A stretch of DNA of 64,000 nt, taken from SZUA-36 sp964650905 (GTDB lineage Bacteria; Pseudomonadota; Gammaproteobacteria; Xanthomonadales; SZUA-36). Position 1 is the stretch's first letter. Each line of letters opens with the position of its first letter. A model generated the notes under the pieces. The model ran no database searches, had not been told where the DNA came from, and saw only the letters and a program-made list of their open reading frames with translations. The DNA is taken from assembly GCA_964650905.1 (NCBI GenBank), contig CAZYVH010000003.1, forward strand, positions 16,074-80,073. Direction: 5' to 3'. The translations under genes were made by a program, and so were the position numbers. This document shows positions 8,981-17,089 of this stretch, piece after piece.

Positions 8981-9454
8981 ATGAGCGAACGGCCTTTCAA
9001 AGTGTTGGGTATACAGCAGATCGCGGTAAGTAGTCTGGACAAGAATCGTCTGCGCACTTTATGGGTGGACATCCTCGGTCTCGATCTCAGTGGTAATTAC
9101 CGGAGCGAGTTGGAAAACGTAGACGAAGACATTGCAGCACTGGGTCGTGGCCCCCTGAAGGTTGAAGTCGACTTGATGCAACCGCTTGATGCCGACCGGA
9201 AGCCCGCTGTGCAGACCCCACCACTCAACCACGTGGGTTTATGGATTGACGATTTGCCGGTGGCGGTTGAATGGCTGCAGGCGCAGGGTGTGCGCTTTGC
9301 ACCCGGTGGTATCCGCACGGGTGCATCCGGCTTTGATATTTGCTTCATCCATCCAAAAGCTAACGAAGAATCTCCTATCGGTGGGGAAGGGGTGCTAATC
9401 GAACTGGTCCAGGCGCCACCGGAAGTGATGGTGGCCTATGAGCGTTTAGCGTGA
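8981..9454 (+). CDS. mce: VOC-family protein, probable methylmalonyl-CoA epimerase
   Basis: The 157-residue vicinal-oxygen-chelate protein is the expected (S)- to (R)-methylmalonyl-CoA epimerase linking PccAB and the mutase. Two betaalphabetabetabeta modules are visible: IQQIAVSSLDKNRLRTLW near the start and LNHVGLWIDDLPVAVEWL in the middle, ending with the acidic ligand strand GVLIELVQAP. In well-studied epimerases the first module begins IDHVA, where the His binds the metal; here the corresponding residues are QQ. The middle His and the C-terminal Glu are kept. The assignment therefore rests mainly on context. Epimerase is most likely, but a related VOC activity is possible. Confidence 0.75.
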   Translation: MSERPFKVLGIQQIAVSSLDKNRLRTLWVDILGLDLSGNYRSELENVDEDIAALGRGPLKVEVDLMQPLDADRKPAVQTPPLNHVGLWIDDLPVAVEWLQAQGVRFAPGGIRTGASGFDICFIHPKANEESPIGGEGVLIELVQAPPEVMVAYERLA

Positions 9455-9469
9455 GCCCATAGCGGCACG

Positions 9470-9539
9470 ATCAACCGCATGCTGGCGGCCACTACCGTTG
9501 CAGGGGACTTACTTTCGTACCATTGGCTGATAGAATGGG
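9470..9539 (+). pseudogene. Remnant copy of the holB 3' end
   Basis: Read in frame, this stretch encodes INRMLAATTVAGDLL then WLIEW. HolB ends INRKLAATPLRGDLL then WLIEW (bases 1748-1817). By hand, 16 of 23 residues and about 50 of 70 bases match without gaps; allowing two compensating one-base shifts improves this (shared blocks ATCAACCGCA, ACCGTTGC, ATAGAATGGG). It lies 15 bases after the epimerase gene and 29 bases before pilZ, exactly where the true end of holB would sit if nothing lay between holB and pilZ. It has no start of its own and is not expected to be translated as a protein. Confidence 0.8.
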
Positions 9540-9568
9540 TAATTAAAGGTAAAAGTAAGGGCATTAGC

Positions 9569-9910
9569 ATGGCACAACAGGGCATACTTTCGTTATCGAT
9601 CAAGGATCGGCAAACCCTATACAGTGCTTACATGCCATTCATAATGGGCGGCGGACTGTTCGTGCAAAGCACCAAGCGTTATGCGCTAGGTGATGAGGTA
9701 TTCCTGCTATTGACGATTATGGAACTCGAAGAGCGTCTGCCCATACCAGGAAAGGTCATTTGGGTGACACCACCGGCAGCGCAAGGCAACAGACGCCCTG
9801 GGATTGGTGTGCAATTTGCCGATACACCCGACGGTGCCCACGCCAGGACCATCATAGAATCACATCTTGCACAATTAATTAAATCTGAAAAAAGAACACA
9901 TACAATGTAG
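9569..9910 (+). CDS. pilZ: PilZ-domain protein (type IV pilus type)
   Basis: The 113-residue protein matches the PilZ subgroup encoded after holB in gammaproteobacteria, needed for type IV pilus biogenesis through PilB/FimX. The N-terminal GILSLSIKDRQTLYSAYMPF, GGLFV, the PGKVIWVTPPAAQGNRRPGIGVQF region and the terminal THTM are characteristic. As in that subgroup, the RxxxR and D/NxSxxG c-di-GMP motifs of canonical PilZ domains are not evident. Start ATG 9569 is chosen because it begins the conserved region; the frame upstream is the holB remnant. It is the last gene before a change of strand. Confidence 0.9.
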   Translation: MAQQGILSLSIKDRQTLYSAYMPFIMGGGLFVQSTKRYALGDEVFLLLTIMELEERLPIPGKVIWVTPPAAQGNRRPGIGVQFADTPDGAHARTIIESHLAQLIKSEKRTHTM

Positions 9911-9924
9911 TATAAACAGTAGGA

Positions 9925-9956
9925 TATTTAATATAATTAATCTTAAATATTAAATA
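9925..9956. terminator. A/T-only inverted repeat between convergent genes
   Basis: A perfect 10-base inverted repeat (TATTTAATAT, 12-base spacer, ATATTAAATA) between the pilZ stop and the class V aminotransferase stop, which it overlaps. The stem has no G or C, so an intrinsic terminator is uncertain; it may mark the transcript ends of both convergent genes. Confidence 0.3.
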
Positions 9957-11092
9957 CTATCTGCAATGACATTGAGTACGTTTTGCAACGGGTTTCCCAA
10001 TTGATAGAAATGCGGTGACAGACGGATGGCGCCACCGCGCAGCGCGCAACTCAAGCGTCGCCGCTTCAGCGTTTGAAAGACTTCCTCAATGGCGTGACCC
10101 GGTGTCACGAAACTGACAATGCCAGAAATGTGTTGCGGGTTTTTTGGGAGTATGGGTTCGACACCGGGTATATCGGTGAGCCCTTGCCGAAGCACTCTGG
10201 TGTTGCTCGTTACGCAGGCTTCAACCCGTGGCATGCTGATCGCTTCCAAGAGGCTTACCGAAGCGTGCATGGCGACCTGGCCCAAGGTATTGGGGCTGCC
10301 GGCCTCATACCTGCTGGCCGCCTCGCTGGGCCGCCACTCCTTGCGATTGAATCGGTAAGGCTCATCGACCATACGCCATCCATGCTGGCTCAGCCCCAAT
10401 TGGTCGCGTATCCCTTCACGGCAGTAGAAAACGGCGATTCCTTCCGGCGCCAGCAGCCATTTATGCCCGTCTGCAGCCAGAAAATCGATGTTACATGCCG
10501 TTACATCAAGCCGCAGCGCACCCAATTGCTGGATCGCATCGACAAAGAAAAACACATTGTTTTGCCGGCAGACACGACCCAGTTTCTCCAGTTTCAGACG
10601 CAGACCATCGGTCCATTGCACGGCACTGACTGACAGCAATCGGGTTTTTGAGTCCATGCGCTTTAGCAGGGCTTGTTCTGGTTCATCGACAGCGCGGATA
10701 TCTGTTTCCCGCACTTCGACACCCAGAGACTTTAGCGCCAGCCAGGGCAAGCGGTTGGAAGGGAATTCATCGGTCGGTAATACAATGTTGTCCCCATGGC
10801 GCCAGTCGATACCACCTGCGACAGTGGAGATGCCTTCCGTGGTATTTTTGAGCAAGGCGATATCGTTAGCTGACTCTGCATTGACGAGTCTGGCCAGTGT
10901 TGCACGTAATGTGCTCTCCCGTGTGAGCCACTGTGCATAATGCTGTGCACCAATCTGTGCATTTTCACATGCAAATTCTTTCACGGCCTGCGCAGTCGCA
11001 CGTGGCCAGGGGCCGATGGCCGCGTGATTGGCGTAGTGTCCGTGCTCAAGGATCGGGAATTCGTCCCGGGGTATATGTGCTGCTAGTGTCAT
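9950..11092 (-). CDS. Aminotransferase class V-fold PLP enzyme
   Basis: A cytoplasmic fold-type I PLP enzyme of 380 residues from the ATG at 11092 (MTLAAHIPRDEFP); an upstream in-frame ATG at 11131 would add 13 residues. Visible are FVDAIQQLGALRLDV with the cofactor Asp, and the Schiff-base lysine in AADGHKWLLAPEG. The family includes cysteine desulfurases, isopenicillin N epimerase-like proteins and kynureninase-like enzymes. The catalytic-loop cysteine of SufS/IscS desulfurases is not evident, so a specific substrate cannot be given. It diverges from dinB with only 23 bases between the two start codons. Confidence 0.8.
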   Translation of the reverse strand: MTLAAHIPRDEFPILEHGHYANHAAIGPWPRATAQAVKEFACENAQIGAQHYAQWLTRESTLRATLARLVNAESANDIALLKNTTEGISTVAGGIDWRHGDNIVLPTDEFPSNRLPWLALKSLGVEVRETDIRAVDEPEQALLKRMDSKTRLLSVSAVQWTDGLRLKLEKLGRVCRQNNVFFFVDAIQQLGALRLDVTACNIDFLAADGHKWLLAPEGIAVFYCREGIRDQLGLSQHGWRMVDEPYRFNRKEWRPSEAASRYEAGSPNTLGQVAMHASVSLLEAISMPRVEACVTSNTRVLRQGLTDIPGVEPILPKNPQHISGIVSFVTPGHAIEEVFQTLKRRRLSCALRGGAIRLSPHFYQLGNPLQNVLNVIADSI

Positions 11093-11100
11093 GTCAAGCC

Positions 11101-11106
11101 TATAAT
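11101..11106 (+). promoter_or_regulatory. Consensus -10 box upstream of dinB
   Basis: A perfect TATAAT ends 9 bases before the GTG proposed as the dinB start. No good -35 hexamer is seen 16-18 bases upstream, and no CTGT-N8-ACAG LexA box was found. If the box is used, the dinB mRNA would be nearly leaderless. Confidence 0.3.
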
Positions 11107-11115
11107 GTATCCATT

Positions 11116-12303
11116 GTGCCTCAAACCGCAAATGTAAATAATGAAAACCGTGTCATCGTCCATGTGGATATGGATGCCTTTTTTGCGTCCGTTGAGCAAC
11201 ATGATCAACCGCAATATCGCAATCTTCCCGTCATCGTTGGTGGCACCAGCAAACGGGGCGTGGTGGCTGCCGCCAGCTACGAAGTGCGTCAATACGGTGT
11301 TCATTCCGCCATGCCCATCACACGGGCGAAGCGCTTGTGTCCGACTGCCAATATTCTACCGGTAAATATGGCACGCTACCGGCAGGTTTCTGCACAGATT
11401 TTCAGTATATTCAATACCTTTACCCCGGAGGTAGAAGGTCTGTCGCTGGATGAGGCTTTTCTCGATGTCACCGGCAGCCTGGCGCTGTTCGGCAGTATCG
11501 AGGCAATCGGTGCCATGCTGCGTACCCGGATACTCGCGCAAACCGGTCTGCATGCGTCCGTGGGTATGGCGCATAACAAATTTCTTGCCAAGCTTGCCTC
11601 TGACAGCGACAAACCTCGGGGCTTTGTACACGTGGCGCCAACGGGTGTTCGTGCATTCCTGGATCCGATGCCGGTGGGCAGAATCTGGGGTATTGGTCAA
11701 CAGACCTTGCCGAAAATACACAAGCTGGGCATTTTGACGATTGGCCAGTTGCGTAAGGCCGATCCGGTTTTGCTGGCGAGGGCACTGGGCAAACGGACGG
11801 CGCATTTCCAGGCGCTGGCCCGTGGTGAAGATGAGCGTGATGTCATACCCGCAAGACCGGATAAATCGATCAGCCGTGAAGTCACCTTCGATCAGGACAT
11901 TTCCAGCGATAGGGATTTACTATCCGAATTACAGCGCCAGACAGAATCGGTCTGTGGGCGTCTGCGGGCCCGCCAGCTCGCCGCACGTACCATTCATATC
12001 AAGATCCGGGATCACCGCTTTCGTACCGCAAGCCGCAGCCGCAGTCTGGCGGCGCCCACGGCGAGTACCAGCACGGTATTCAAATTGGCCAGTGGTTTAC
12101 TGAATAGCTGGTTACAGCAAAACAGCAATATGCCCGTCAGGTTGCTGGGTATCGGTCTGTCCGGTCTTGAACACGCTGATCCACAGGGCAGTCAAATGGA
12201 CTCTGCCCGACAAATCGCCCTGGATGCCACGCTGGACGATATCAGACACCGTTTTGGCAATGAAAAGGCCATGCGTGCGCTGGCCCTGGGCAACAAGAAG
12301 TAA
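11116..12303 (+). CDS. dinB: DNA polymerase IV (Y-family translesion polymerase)
   Basis: DinB copies past lesions with low fidelity. The N-terminal VIVHVDMDAFFASVEQ holds the first metal-binding Asp (about residue 18) and the steric-gate Phe. SLDEAFLDVTGS holds the second Asp-Glu pair. The HhH region (GIGQQTLPKIHKLGI) and the little-finger domain (ISREVTFDQD) are present. The frame is open far upstream; GTG at 11116 gives 395 residues and a normal N-terminus, while ATG codons further up would add unrelated residues antisense to the neighbour. No strong ribosome-binding site is visible. The stop is followed directly by a repeat element. Confidence 0.92.
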   Translation: MPQTANVNNENRVIVHVDMDAFFASVEQHDQPQYRNLPVIVGGTSKRGVVAAASYEVRQYGVHSAMPITRAKRLCPTANILPVNMARYRQVSAQIFSIFNTFTPEVEGLSLDEAFLDVTGSLALFGSIEAIGAMLRTRILAQTGLHASVGMAHNKFLAKLASDSDKPRGFVHVAPTGVRAFLDPMPVGRIWGIGQQTLPKIHKLGILTIGQLRKADPVLLARALGKRTAHFQALARGEDERDVIPARPDKSISREVTFDQDISSDRDLLSELQRQTESVCGRLRARQLAARTIHIKIRDHRFRTASRSRSLAAPTASTSTVFKLASGLLNSWLQQNSNMPVRLLGIGLSGLEHADPQGSQMDSARQIALDATLDDIRHRFGNEKAMRALALGNKK

Positions 12304-12498
12304 TCTAACTGTGAATTCCAGCAACGTTGTACACAAAGAATGGTTTCATTGACCGGTTTACAGAACCCACCTGGTACGCAACCGCGGTGGGTACTCACAC
12401 CCAGGAACACACCAGAGTGTGTCCCGGAGATCGCTACCGGCACCCCCGCAGGGCACACTCTCAGGTGTAAACAACGTTGGTGAAATGTCCGGGCTAAT
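12304..12498. repeat. Structured intergenic repeat, copy A (between dinB and fadD)
   Basis: The segment fills the whole convergent gap. Its left end CTAACTGTGAATTCCAGC plus AACGTTG is repeated exactly, inverted, at 37698-37722. Its interior 12414-12475 matches 37635-37697 closely (AGTGTGTCCCGGAGA..., CACACTC...). Its right end, GTGAAATGTCCGGGCTAA, recurs at 36702-36722 and inverted at 36474-36494. Internal hairpins: ACCCACC/GGTGGGT at 12365-12392 and AGAGTGTGTCCC/GGGCACACTCT at 12414-12461. The right end supplies the fadD stop codon. It has no open frame for a transposase, so a MITE-like or other non-autonomous element is the best description. Confidence 0.7.
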
Positions 12499-14149
12499 TA
12501 TCTCGCAACTCGCGACGCAGTATTTTCCCTACATTGCTCTTTGGCAGGCTATCTATGAATTCAATGTAATGGGGGCGCTTATAACCCGTCAGGTTGTCCT
12601 TGCAGAATGATTTTATGTCGTCTTCACTGAGATCAGGGTCTTTCCTGACGACAAATAATTTCACCGCTTCACCGGAGCGCTCATCGGGTACACCGATGGC
12701 AGCAGCCTCAAGAACACCCGGGTGCAGGGCAACCACGTCTTCGATCTCATTGGGGTACACATTGAAGCCCGAGACCAGGATCATGTCCTTCTTGCGGTCG
12801 ACAATTTTGAAATAACCACCTGCGGTCATGGTTGCAATGTCGCCGGTGTGCAGCCAGTCATCGGCGTCCAGCACCTCTGCTGTGGCCTTGGGGCGTTGCC
12901 AGTAACCCTTCATGACCTGGGGTCCGCGGATACACAATTCACCGACCTCGCCGGGTTCCAGCATGAGGCCATTTTCGTCCTTTATGCAGGCTTCGGTCGA
13001 TGAGATCGGCAGACCGATATAGCCGTTATAGTCTTCCAGCGTTATGGGGTTGATACAGGCCGCAGGAGAGGTTTCCGTCAGACCGTAAGCCTCCAGCAGG
13101 GTTACACCCGTGACAGCTTTCCACTGCTCCGCAACCGCCCTTTGGACTGCCATACCGCCACCCAGCGTCATCTTCAGCGATGAAAAATCCAATTGTGCAA
13201 AACCATCGGTGTTCAAAAGGGCATTAAATAGCGTATTGACCCCGGTGATGGCGGTAAACGCATGACGGCCGAGTTCCTTCACAAAACCAGGCATGTCGCG
13301 TGGATCGGTAATCAGGATGTTGGTGCTGCCCAAATACAGGAAGGTCAGACAGTTCGCCGTCAGCGCAAAGATGTGGTAAAGCGGCAGGGCGGTGATGATG
13401 ACTTCATGAAAATCACCCAGGTCGCTCAACCAGGCGCGCGCCTGCAAAAGGTTGGCAACGATGTTCCTGTGGGTCAGCATGGCGCCCTTGGCGACACCGG
13501 TTGTACCGCCGGTGTACTGCAACAATGCCACGTCTTCAAAGGCGATATTGACCGGGTGCAAGGGTAGTTTTACACCTTTGTCGAGAATGTCGTTGAAGCG
13601 TACCGCACCCGGCAGTGAGAAAGCCGGTACGCTTTTTTTAATGTACTTCAAGACAAAATTGACCAGCAGAGATTTTGGAAAATTGAGCAGGTCGCCAACA
13701 CCTGTGGTGATGATAAAATCCAGCGGTACGTCTTCACGCACACCTTCCAGCACGTGGGCAAAATTCTCAATCACGACAATGGCGCGGGCACCGGCGTCCA
13801 CCAACTGATGGCGTAATTCACGACCCGTATACATCGGGTTGGTATTGACCACTATCAGACCAGCGCGCAAGGCACCGAACAATGCTACCGGGTACTGCAA
13901 AATATTTGGCATCATAAGGGCGATGCGGTCACCGGACTTTAGACCCATGTCCTGTAAACTGGCGGCAAAATTCCGGGTCAGGTAATCGAGATCAGCAAAT
14001 GTAATTTCCGATCCCATATTGTGAAAAGCCACACGATCCTTGTATTTGTCGCAACTCTGCTCCAGCACATCGACAATTGAATGAAATACGTTCAGGTCGA
14101 TGCTTGCCGGCACACCCGGTGGATAGCTCATAAGCCAGGGTTTTTGCAT
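12494..14149 (-). CDS. fadD: Long-chain-fatty-acid--CoA ligase
   Basis: The 551-residue ANL-superfamily enzyme adenylates fatty acids and forms acyl-CoA at the inner face of the membrane. Motifs: the P-loop YTGGTTGVAKGAMLTHRN near residue 215, YGLTETSPA, the hinge region HTGDIATMTAGGYFKIVDRK, and the catalytic lysine in VGKILRREL at about residue 542. The N-terminal MQKPWLMSYPPGVP is typical of FadD; AAGAGG lies upstream of ATG 14149. The protein ends RRELRDN and its TAG stop is part of the repeat end (GGGCTAA on the plus strand). It is slightly shorter at the C-terminus than usual FadD, suggesting that the element trimmed the tail without touching the catalytic lysine. Confidence 0.93.
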   Translation of the reverse strand: MQKPWLMSYPPGVPASIDLNVFHSIVDVLEQSCDKYKDRVAFHNMGSEITFADLDYLTRNFAASLQDMGLKSGDRIALMMPNILQYPVALFGALRAGLIVVNTNPMYTGRELRHQLVDAGARAIVVIENFAHVLEGVREDVPLDFIITTGVGDLLNFPKSLLVNFVLKYIKKSVPAFSLPGAVRFNDILDKGVKLPLHPVNIAFEDVALLQYTGGTTGVAKGAMLTHRNIVANLLQARAWLSDLGDFHEVIITALPLYHIFALTANCLTFLYLGSTNILITDPRDMPGFVKELGRHAFTAITGVNTLFNALLNTDGFAQLDFSSLKMTLGGGMAVQRAVAEQWKAVTGVTLLEAYGLTETSPAACINPITLEDYNGYIGLPISSTEACIKDENGLMLEPGEVGELCIRGPQVMKGYWQRPKATAEVLDADDWLHTGDIATMTAGGYFKIVDRKKDMILVSGFNVYPNEIEDVVALHPGVLEAAAIGVPDERSGEAVKLFVVRKDPDLSEDDIKSFCKDNLTGYKRPHYIEFIDSLPKSNVGKILRRELRDN

Positions 14150-14314
14150 TTTAGGTCAAACCTCTTTAATTAAAAGGGCCAGATTCCGGACGTTGCGGGA
14201 CAATACTCAAGCCCCATTCTTACACGTTAAGCCACATCTTTCAGTATTTCGTTTGCCGCGCGCTGATGCACTGTTTATCATCGTGGGAGGGTCAACTGCG
14301 CAAGGCGTTGTGGG

Positions 14315-16231
14315 ATGGGTGAACAAAACGTAAAAGAACATGCCAGTGAGGCCACTCGCCAGGCTTTCATGAAGTCATTATTGGATGAAGTCAGGGCTCT
14401 GGAAGCCATGCTGGATAAGGGCATGGTGGAATCAGGTATACGCCGCATCGGTGCTGAACAGGAAATGTTCCTGATCAACAATGCGCACAAACCCACCCTG
14501 ACAGCTCTGCAGGTTCTGGAGCAGCTCGATGACGAGCGTTTTACACATGAGCTTGGCCTGTTCAATATCGAAGCTAATTTATCGGTCCAGGAATTGAACG
14601 CCGGCAGCCTCAGTCGCATGGAGGCCGAGGCACAGGAAATTTATGCGCTTGCACGCAAGGCAGCGCACCACTGCGACAGCGAAATTGCCTTGGTGGGAAT
14701 ATTGCCCACGCTGACCAAAAAAAATCTTGGTCTCGACTCAATGGTGCCAACGCCGCGTTACTTTGAGTTGAATGATGCCATCATGGCGCTGCGTGGAGAC
14801 GATCTTCAGTTTACCATCAATGGCATAGACCAATTGACGGTCAATCATGACAACCTGATGCTGGAAGCGTGCAATACCAGTTTTCAGGTCCATTTTCAGG
14901 TCAGTCCTGACGAGTTTGCGCACCTCTACAATATTGCCCAGGTCATCACCGGCCCGTTGCTGGCTGCTGCCGTCAACTCACCCATACTGCTGGGTAAGCG
15001 TCTCTGGCACGAGACCCGTATTTCGGTGTTTGAGTATTCTGTCGACGCCCGTTCAGCAGCGCACCAGACACGTGGTTTAAAATCCAGGGTACATTTTGGT
15101 GATCACTGGGTCGACAAGGGTGTAACCGAAATTTTCAAAGAGGATATTGCCCGTTTCAGGGTCATTCTGACGACCGAAACCGAAGACGACCCGTTGGCCA
15201 TGGTGGCGCATGGGATTGCACCAAAACTGAAAGCCCTGTGTCTGCATAACGGTACGGTCTACCGCTGGAACCGTGCTTGTTACGGTGTACACAATGGCGT
15301 TCCGCACCTGCGTATTGAGAACCGTGTGATCCCATCGGGACCAACCGTGATTGACGAAGTTGCCAATGCGGCGTTTTTCTTCGGCATGATGTCGGGTATG
15401 GCAGCCCGGTATGAGGATGTTCGCAAGCTGATTCCCTTTGAGGATATCAAGACCAATTTCATGGCCGCTGCGCGTGATGGTATCCGCGCGCAGATGAACT
15501 GGTTTGGCGACACCCATATGCCGGCCAGGGAACTGATCCTCAATGAATTGTTACCGTTGGCCGAGAAGGGCCTGCAATTATCCGGCATTGCACAAGAGGA
15601 TATTGGACGTTACCTGGACGTGATCCGGGATCGGGTCACAACACGCAGAACGGGATCCCGCTGGGCGCTGGAATCATTGAACGAGATGCGGGGGGCGGGT
15701 ACCGAAGACCAGCGCCTGCGGTGCCTGGTTGCGAGCATGGTCGCCCAGCAGACCAGCGGCCGGCCTATCGCCGACTGGAGTCTGGCCAAGTTCTGTGAAC
15801 AGATGGATTGGCGTGAAAGTTATCGCAAAGTTGCTCAGTTCATGGCCACCGACCTGTTTACGGTACGGGTAGATGATATCGTTGATTTTGCGGCCACGTT
15901 GATGGATTGGCGACACGTGCGTCACGTGCCGGTTGAAAATGACGAGGGTGAGTTGGTCGGTCTGGTTTCACACCGGGCCCTGTTGCGTCTGGTTGCCGCA
16001 GGCCGCACCGGGGGGGATAATAAGGTTACGGTCGGTGAAATCATGACCTGCAACCCGGTGACCGTGAATTCTGACGCCAGCACGGTCGAAGCCATCCGCC
16101 TGATGCGTGAAGCCAGGGTCGCCTGTCTGCCGGTCGTGGATGCCGGCAAGCTGGTCGGGCTGATTACAGAACACGACCTGATCGTCGTATCCTCATACCT
16201 GCTGGAGCAATACCTGGCCGACGAAGGGTGA
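14315..16231 (+). CDS. GCS2/carboxylate-amine ligase fused to a CBS-domain pair
   Basis: The 638-residue protein begins with a glutamate-cysteine ligase family 2 (YbdK-like) domain: GAEQEMFLIN at about 46-55, IEANLSVQELN, the WHETRISVFEYSVDARS region and NRVIPSGPTVID. After about residue 500 comes a CBS pair: MATDLFTVRVDDIVDFAATL...HVPVENDEGELVGLVSHRAL, and VGEIMTCNPVTVNSDASTVEAI...CLPVVDAGKLVGLITEHDL. The catalytic half is expected to ligate an amine to a gamma-carboxylate using ATP; the CBS pair probably senses adenine nucleotides. The actual product is unknown. The next gene overlaps its stop. The 165-base spacer to divergent fadD probably holds both promoters, but I see no clear hexamers. 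Confidence 0.85.
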   Translation: MGEQNVKEHASEATRQAFMKSLLDEVRALEAMLDKGMVESGIRRIGAEQEMFLINNAHKPTLTALQVLEQLDDERFTHELGLFNIEANLSVQELNAGSLSRMEAEAQEIYALARKAAHHCDSEIALVGILPTLTKKNLGLDSMVPTPRYFELNDAIMALRGDDLQFTINGIDQLTVNHDNLMLEACNTSFQVHFQVSPDEFAHLYNIAQVITGPLLAAAVNSPILLGKRLWHETRISVFEYSVDARSAAHQTRGLKSRVHFGDHWVDKGVTEIFKEDIARFRVILTTETEDDPLAMVAHGIAPKLKALCLHNGTVYRWNRACYGVHNGVPHLRIENRVIPSGPTVIDEVANAAFFFGMMSGMAARYEDVRKLIPFEDIKTNFMAAARDGIRAQMNWFGDTHMPARELILNELLPLAEKGLQLSGIAQEDIGRYLDVIRDRVTTRRTGSRWALESLNEMRGAGTEDQRLRCLVASMVAQQTSGRPIADWSLAKFCEQMDWRESYRKVAQFMATDLFTVRVDDIVDFAATLMDWRHVRHVPVENDEGELVGLVSHRALLRLVAAGRTGGDNKVTVGEIMTCNPVTVNSDASTVEAIRLMREARVACLPVVDAGKLVGLITEHDLIVVSSYLLEQYLADEG

Positions 16232-16662
16232 GGGCACTTACCTTAACCCTGATAGTCTGTCTGCTGCCGGCATGCGGTGAGAAGATGACCGTTGCTCAGC
16301 GGGTCATTGCCACTCTGCACAGCATGGAGGATGCAGCTGAAAACGGCAGACATTTTGATTTCATGGCTTATGTTGCAGATGACTTCAGTGGCCAACAGGG
16401 CAGTATGGACCGCCGCGATTTTCATCGCTTCATGATCTTTCAGATCAATCAAAACCAGCGCCTGAAGGCCAATTTTCTTCCCATATATGTGACATCAACC
16501 AACGACCAGCACGCCAAGGCGCATTTCAGGATATTGGTGACAGGTGGCGCTGGCCTGTTGCCGGAGCATGGTGAATTGTTTGAAGTTGACAGCACCTGGA
16601 TTCTGGATGGAGATGACTGGTTATTACAGAGCGCCGACTGGGAGTCGGTACTGGATCACTGA
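16228..16662 (+). CDS. Small lipoprotein, probable NTF2-like fold
   Basis: This 144-residue protein starts at a GTG overlapping the previous stop as GTGA. A short lipoprotein signal ends in LLPAC, placing the lipidated Cys at about residue 16. The mature part (VAQRVIATLHSMEDAAENGRH...FMAYVADDF...AHFRILVTGG...WILDGDDWLLQSADW) has the helix-then-curved-sheet pattern of NTF2/SnoaL-like domains, with a C-terminal strand on the tryptophan-rich end. The role is unknown. Tight coupling to the GCS2-CBS gene suggests a linked function even though one product is cytoplasmic and the other an envelope lipoprotein. Confidence 0.7.
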   Translation: MRALTLTLIVCLLPACGEKMTVAQRVIATLHSMEDAAENGRHFDFMAYVADDFSGQQGSMDRRDFHRFMIFQINQNQRLKANFLPIYVTSTNDQHAKAHFRILVTGGAGLLPEHGELFEVDSTWILDGDDWLLQSADWESVLDH

Positions 16663-16717
16663 GCAACCCGGCTTAATGTGTCTCTTGGGTGCCGTGCGAT
16701 GCAATGATATTTTTCCC

Positions 16718-17089
16718 CTACCTATTCAAGCGCACTGATTTGTGATAGTGAACCGTTTGCTTTTTATACAGCAGGTTCAATTCCCGCTCATAACTGAAAG
16801 TGATGATGATTGAGCCTTCCTTTTTCTTGACCTTGAAACGCTTTTCTAAATCGTTCAAATTATTTATTTGCAGCAATTCGATGACTTTTTCATGGACATC
16901 AAACGTGGATACGAAAGGATCTGTCCTGTGTGTGTCCCGTATGCTGTAAAGGATAGATCCGACGGACTGGGATTCAACGTATTGTGGCATATACTGGAAC
17001 CCGATAAATATTCCATAACCCACAATAACGATAGAGACAAGCGTGGTGAGCGCGGATGCGCCTCTTTGTTGTATTGCCAGTTCATGCAT
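16718..17089 (-). CDS. DUF4845 membrane protein
   Basis: A 123-residue protein with an N-terminal membrane helix at about residues 13-33 (ALTTLVSIVIVGYGIFIGF) and a periplasmic tail ending in a beta-rich segment (GSIIITFSYERELNLLYKK). The layout, and the IEYVES-type turn seen here as YMPQYVESQSVGSIL, match DUF4845. Its genes often lie next to lepB in gammaproteobacteria; here it stands alone. AAGGAG sits nine bases upstream of ATG 17089 on the minus strand. Function unknown; the helix resembles a pseudopilin-like N-terminus but lacks a clear prepilin peptidase site. Confidence 0.75.
   Translation of the reverse strand: MHELAIQQRGASALTTLVSIVIVGYGIFIGFQYMPQYVESQSVGSILYSIRDTHRTDPFVSTFDVHEKVIELLQINNLNDLEKRFKVKKKEGSIIITFSYERELNLLYKKQTVHYHKSVRLNR

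Noticed and set aside
10933..11115. Longer DinB starting at the upstream ATG
   Set aside because: The added residues are the antisense of the aminotransferase gene and do not resemble any polymerase IV N-terminus.
12304..12498. Repeat copies as integron attC sites
   Set aside because: The ends show CTAAC/GTTAG-like triplets, but the elements are about 200-250 bases, lie between convergent or non-cassette genes, and no integron integrase or cassette row is present.
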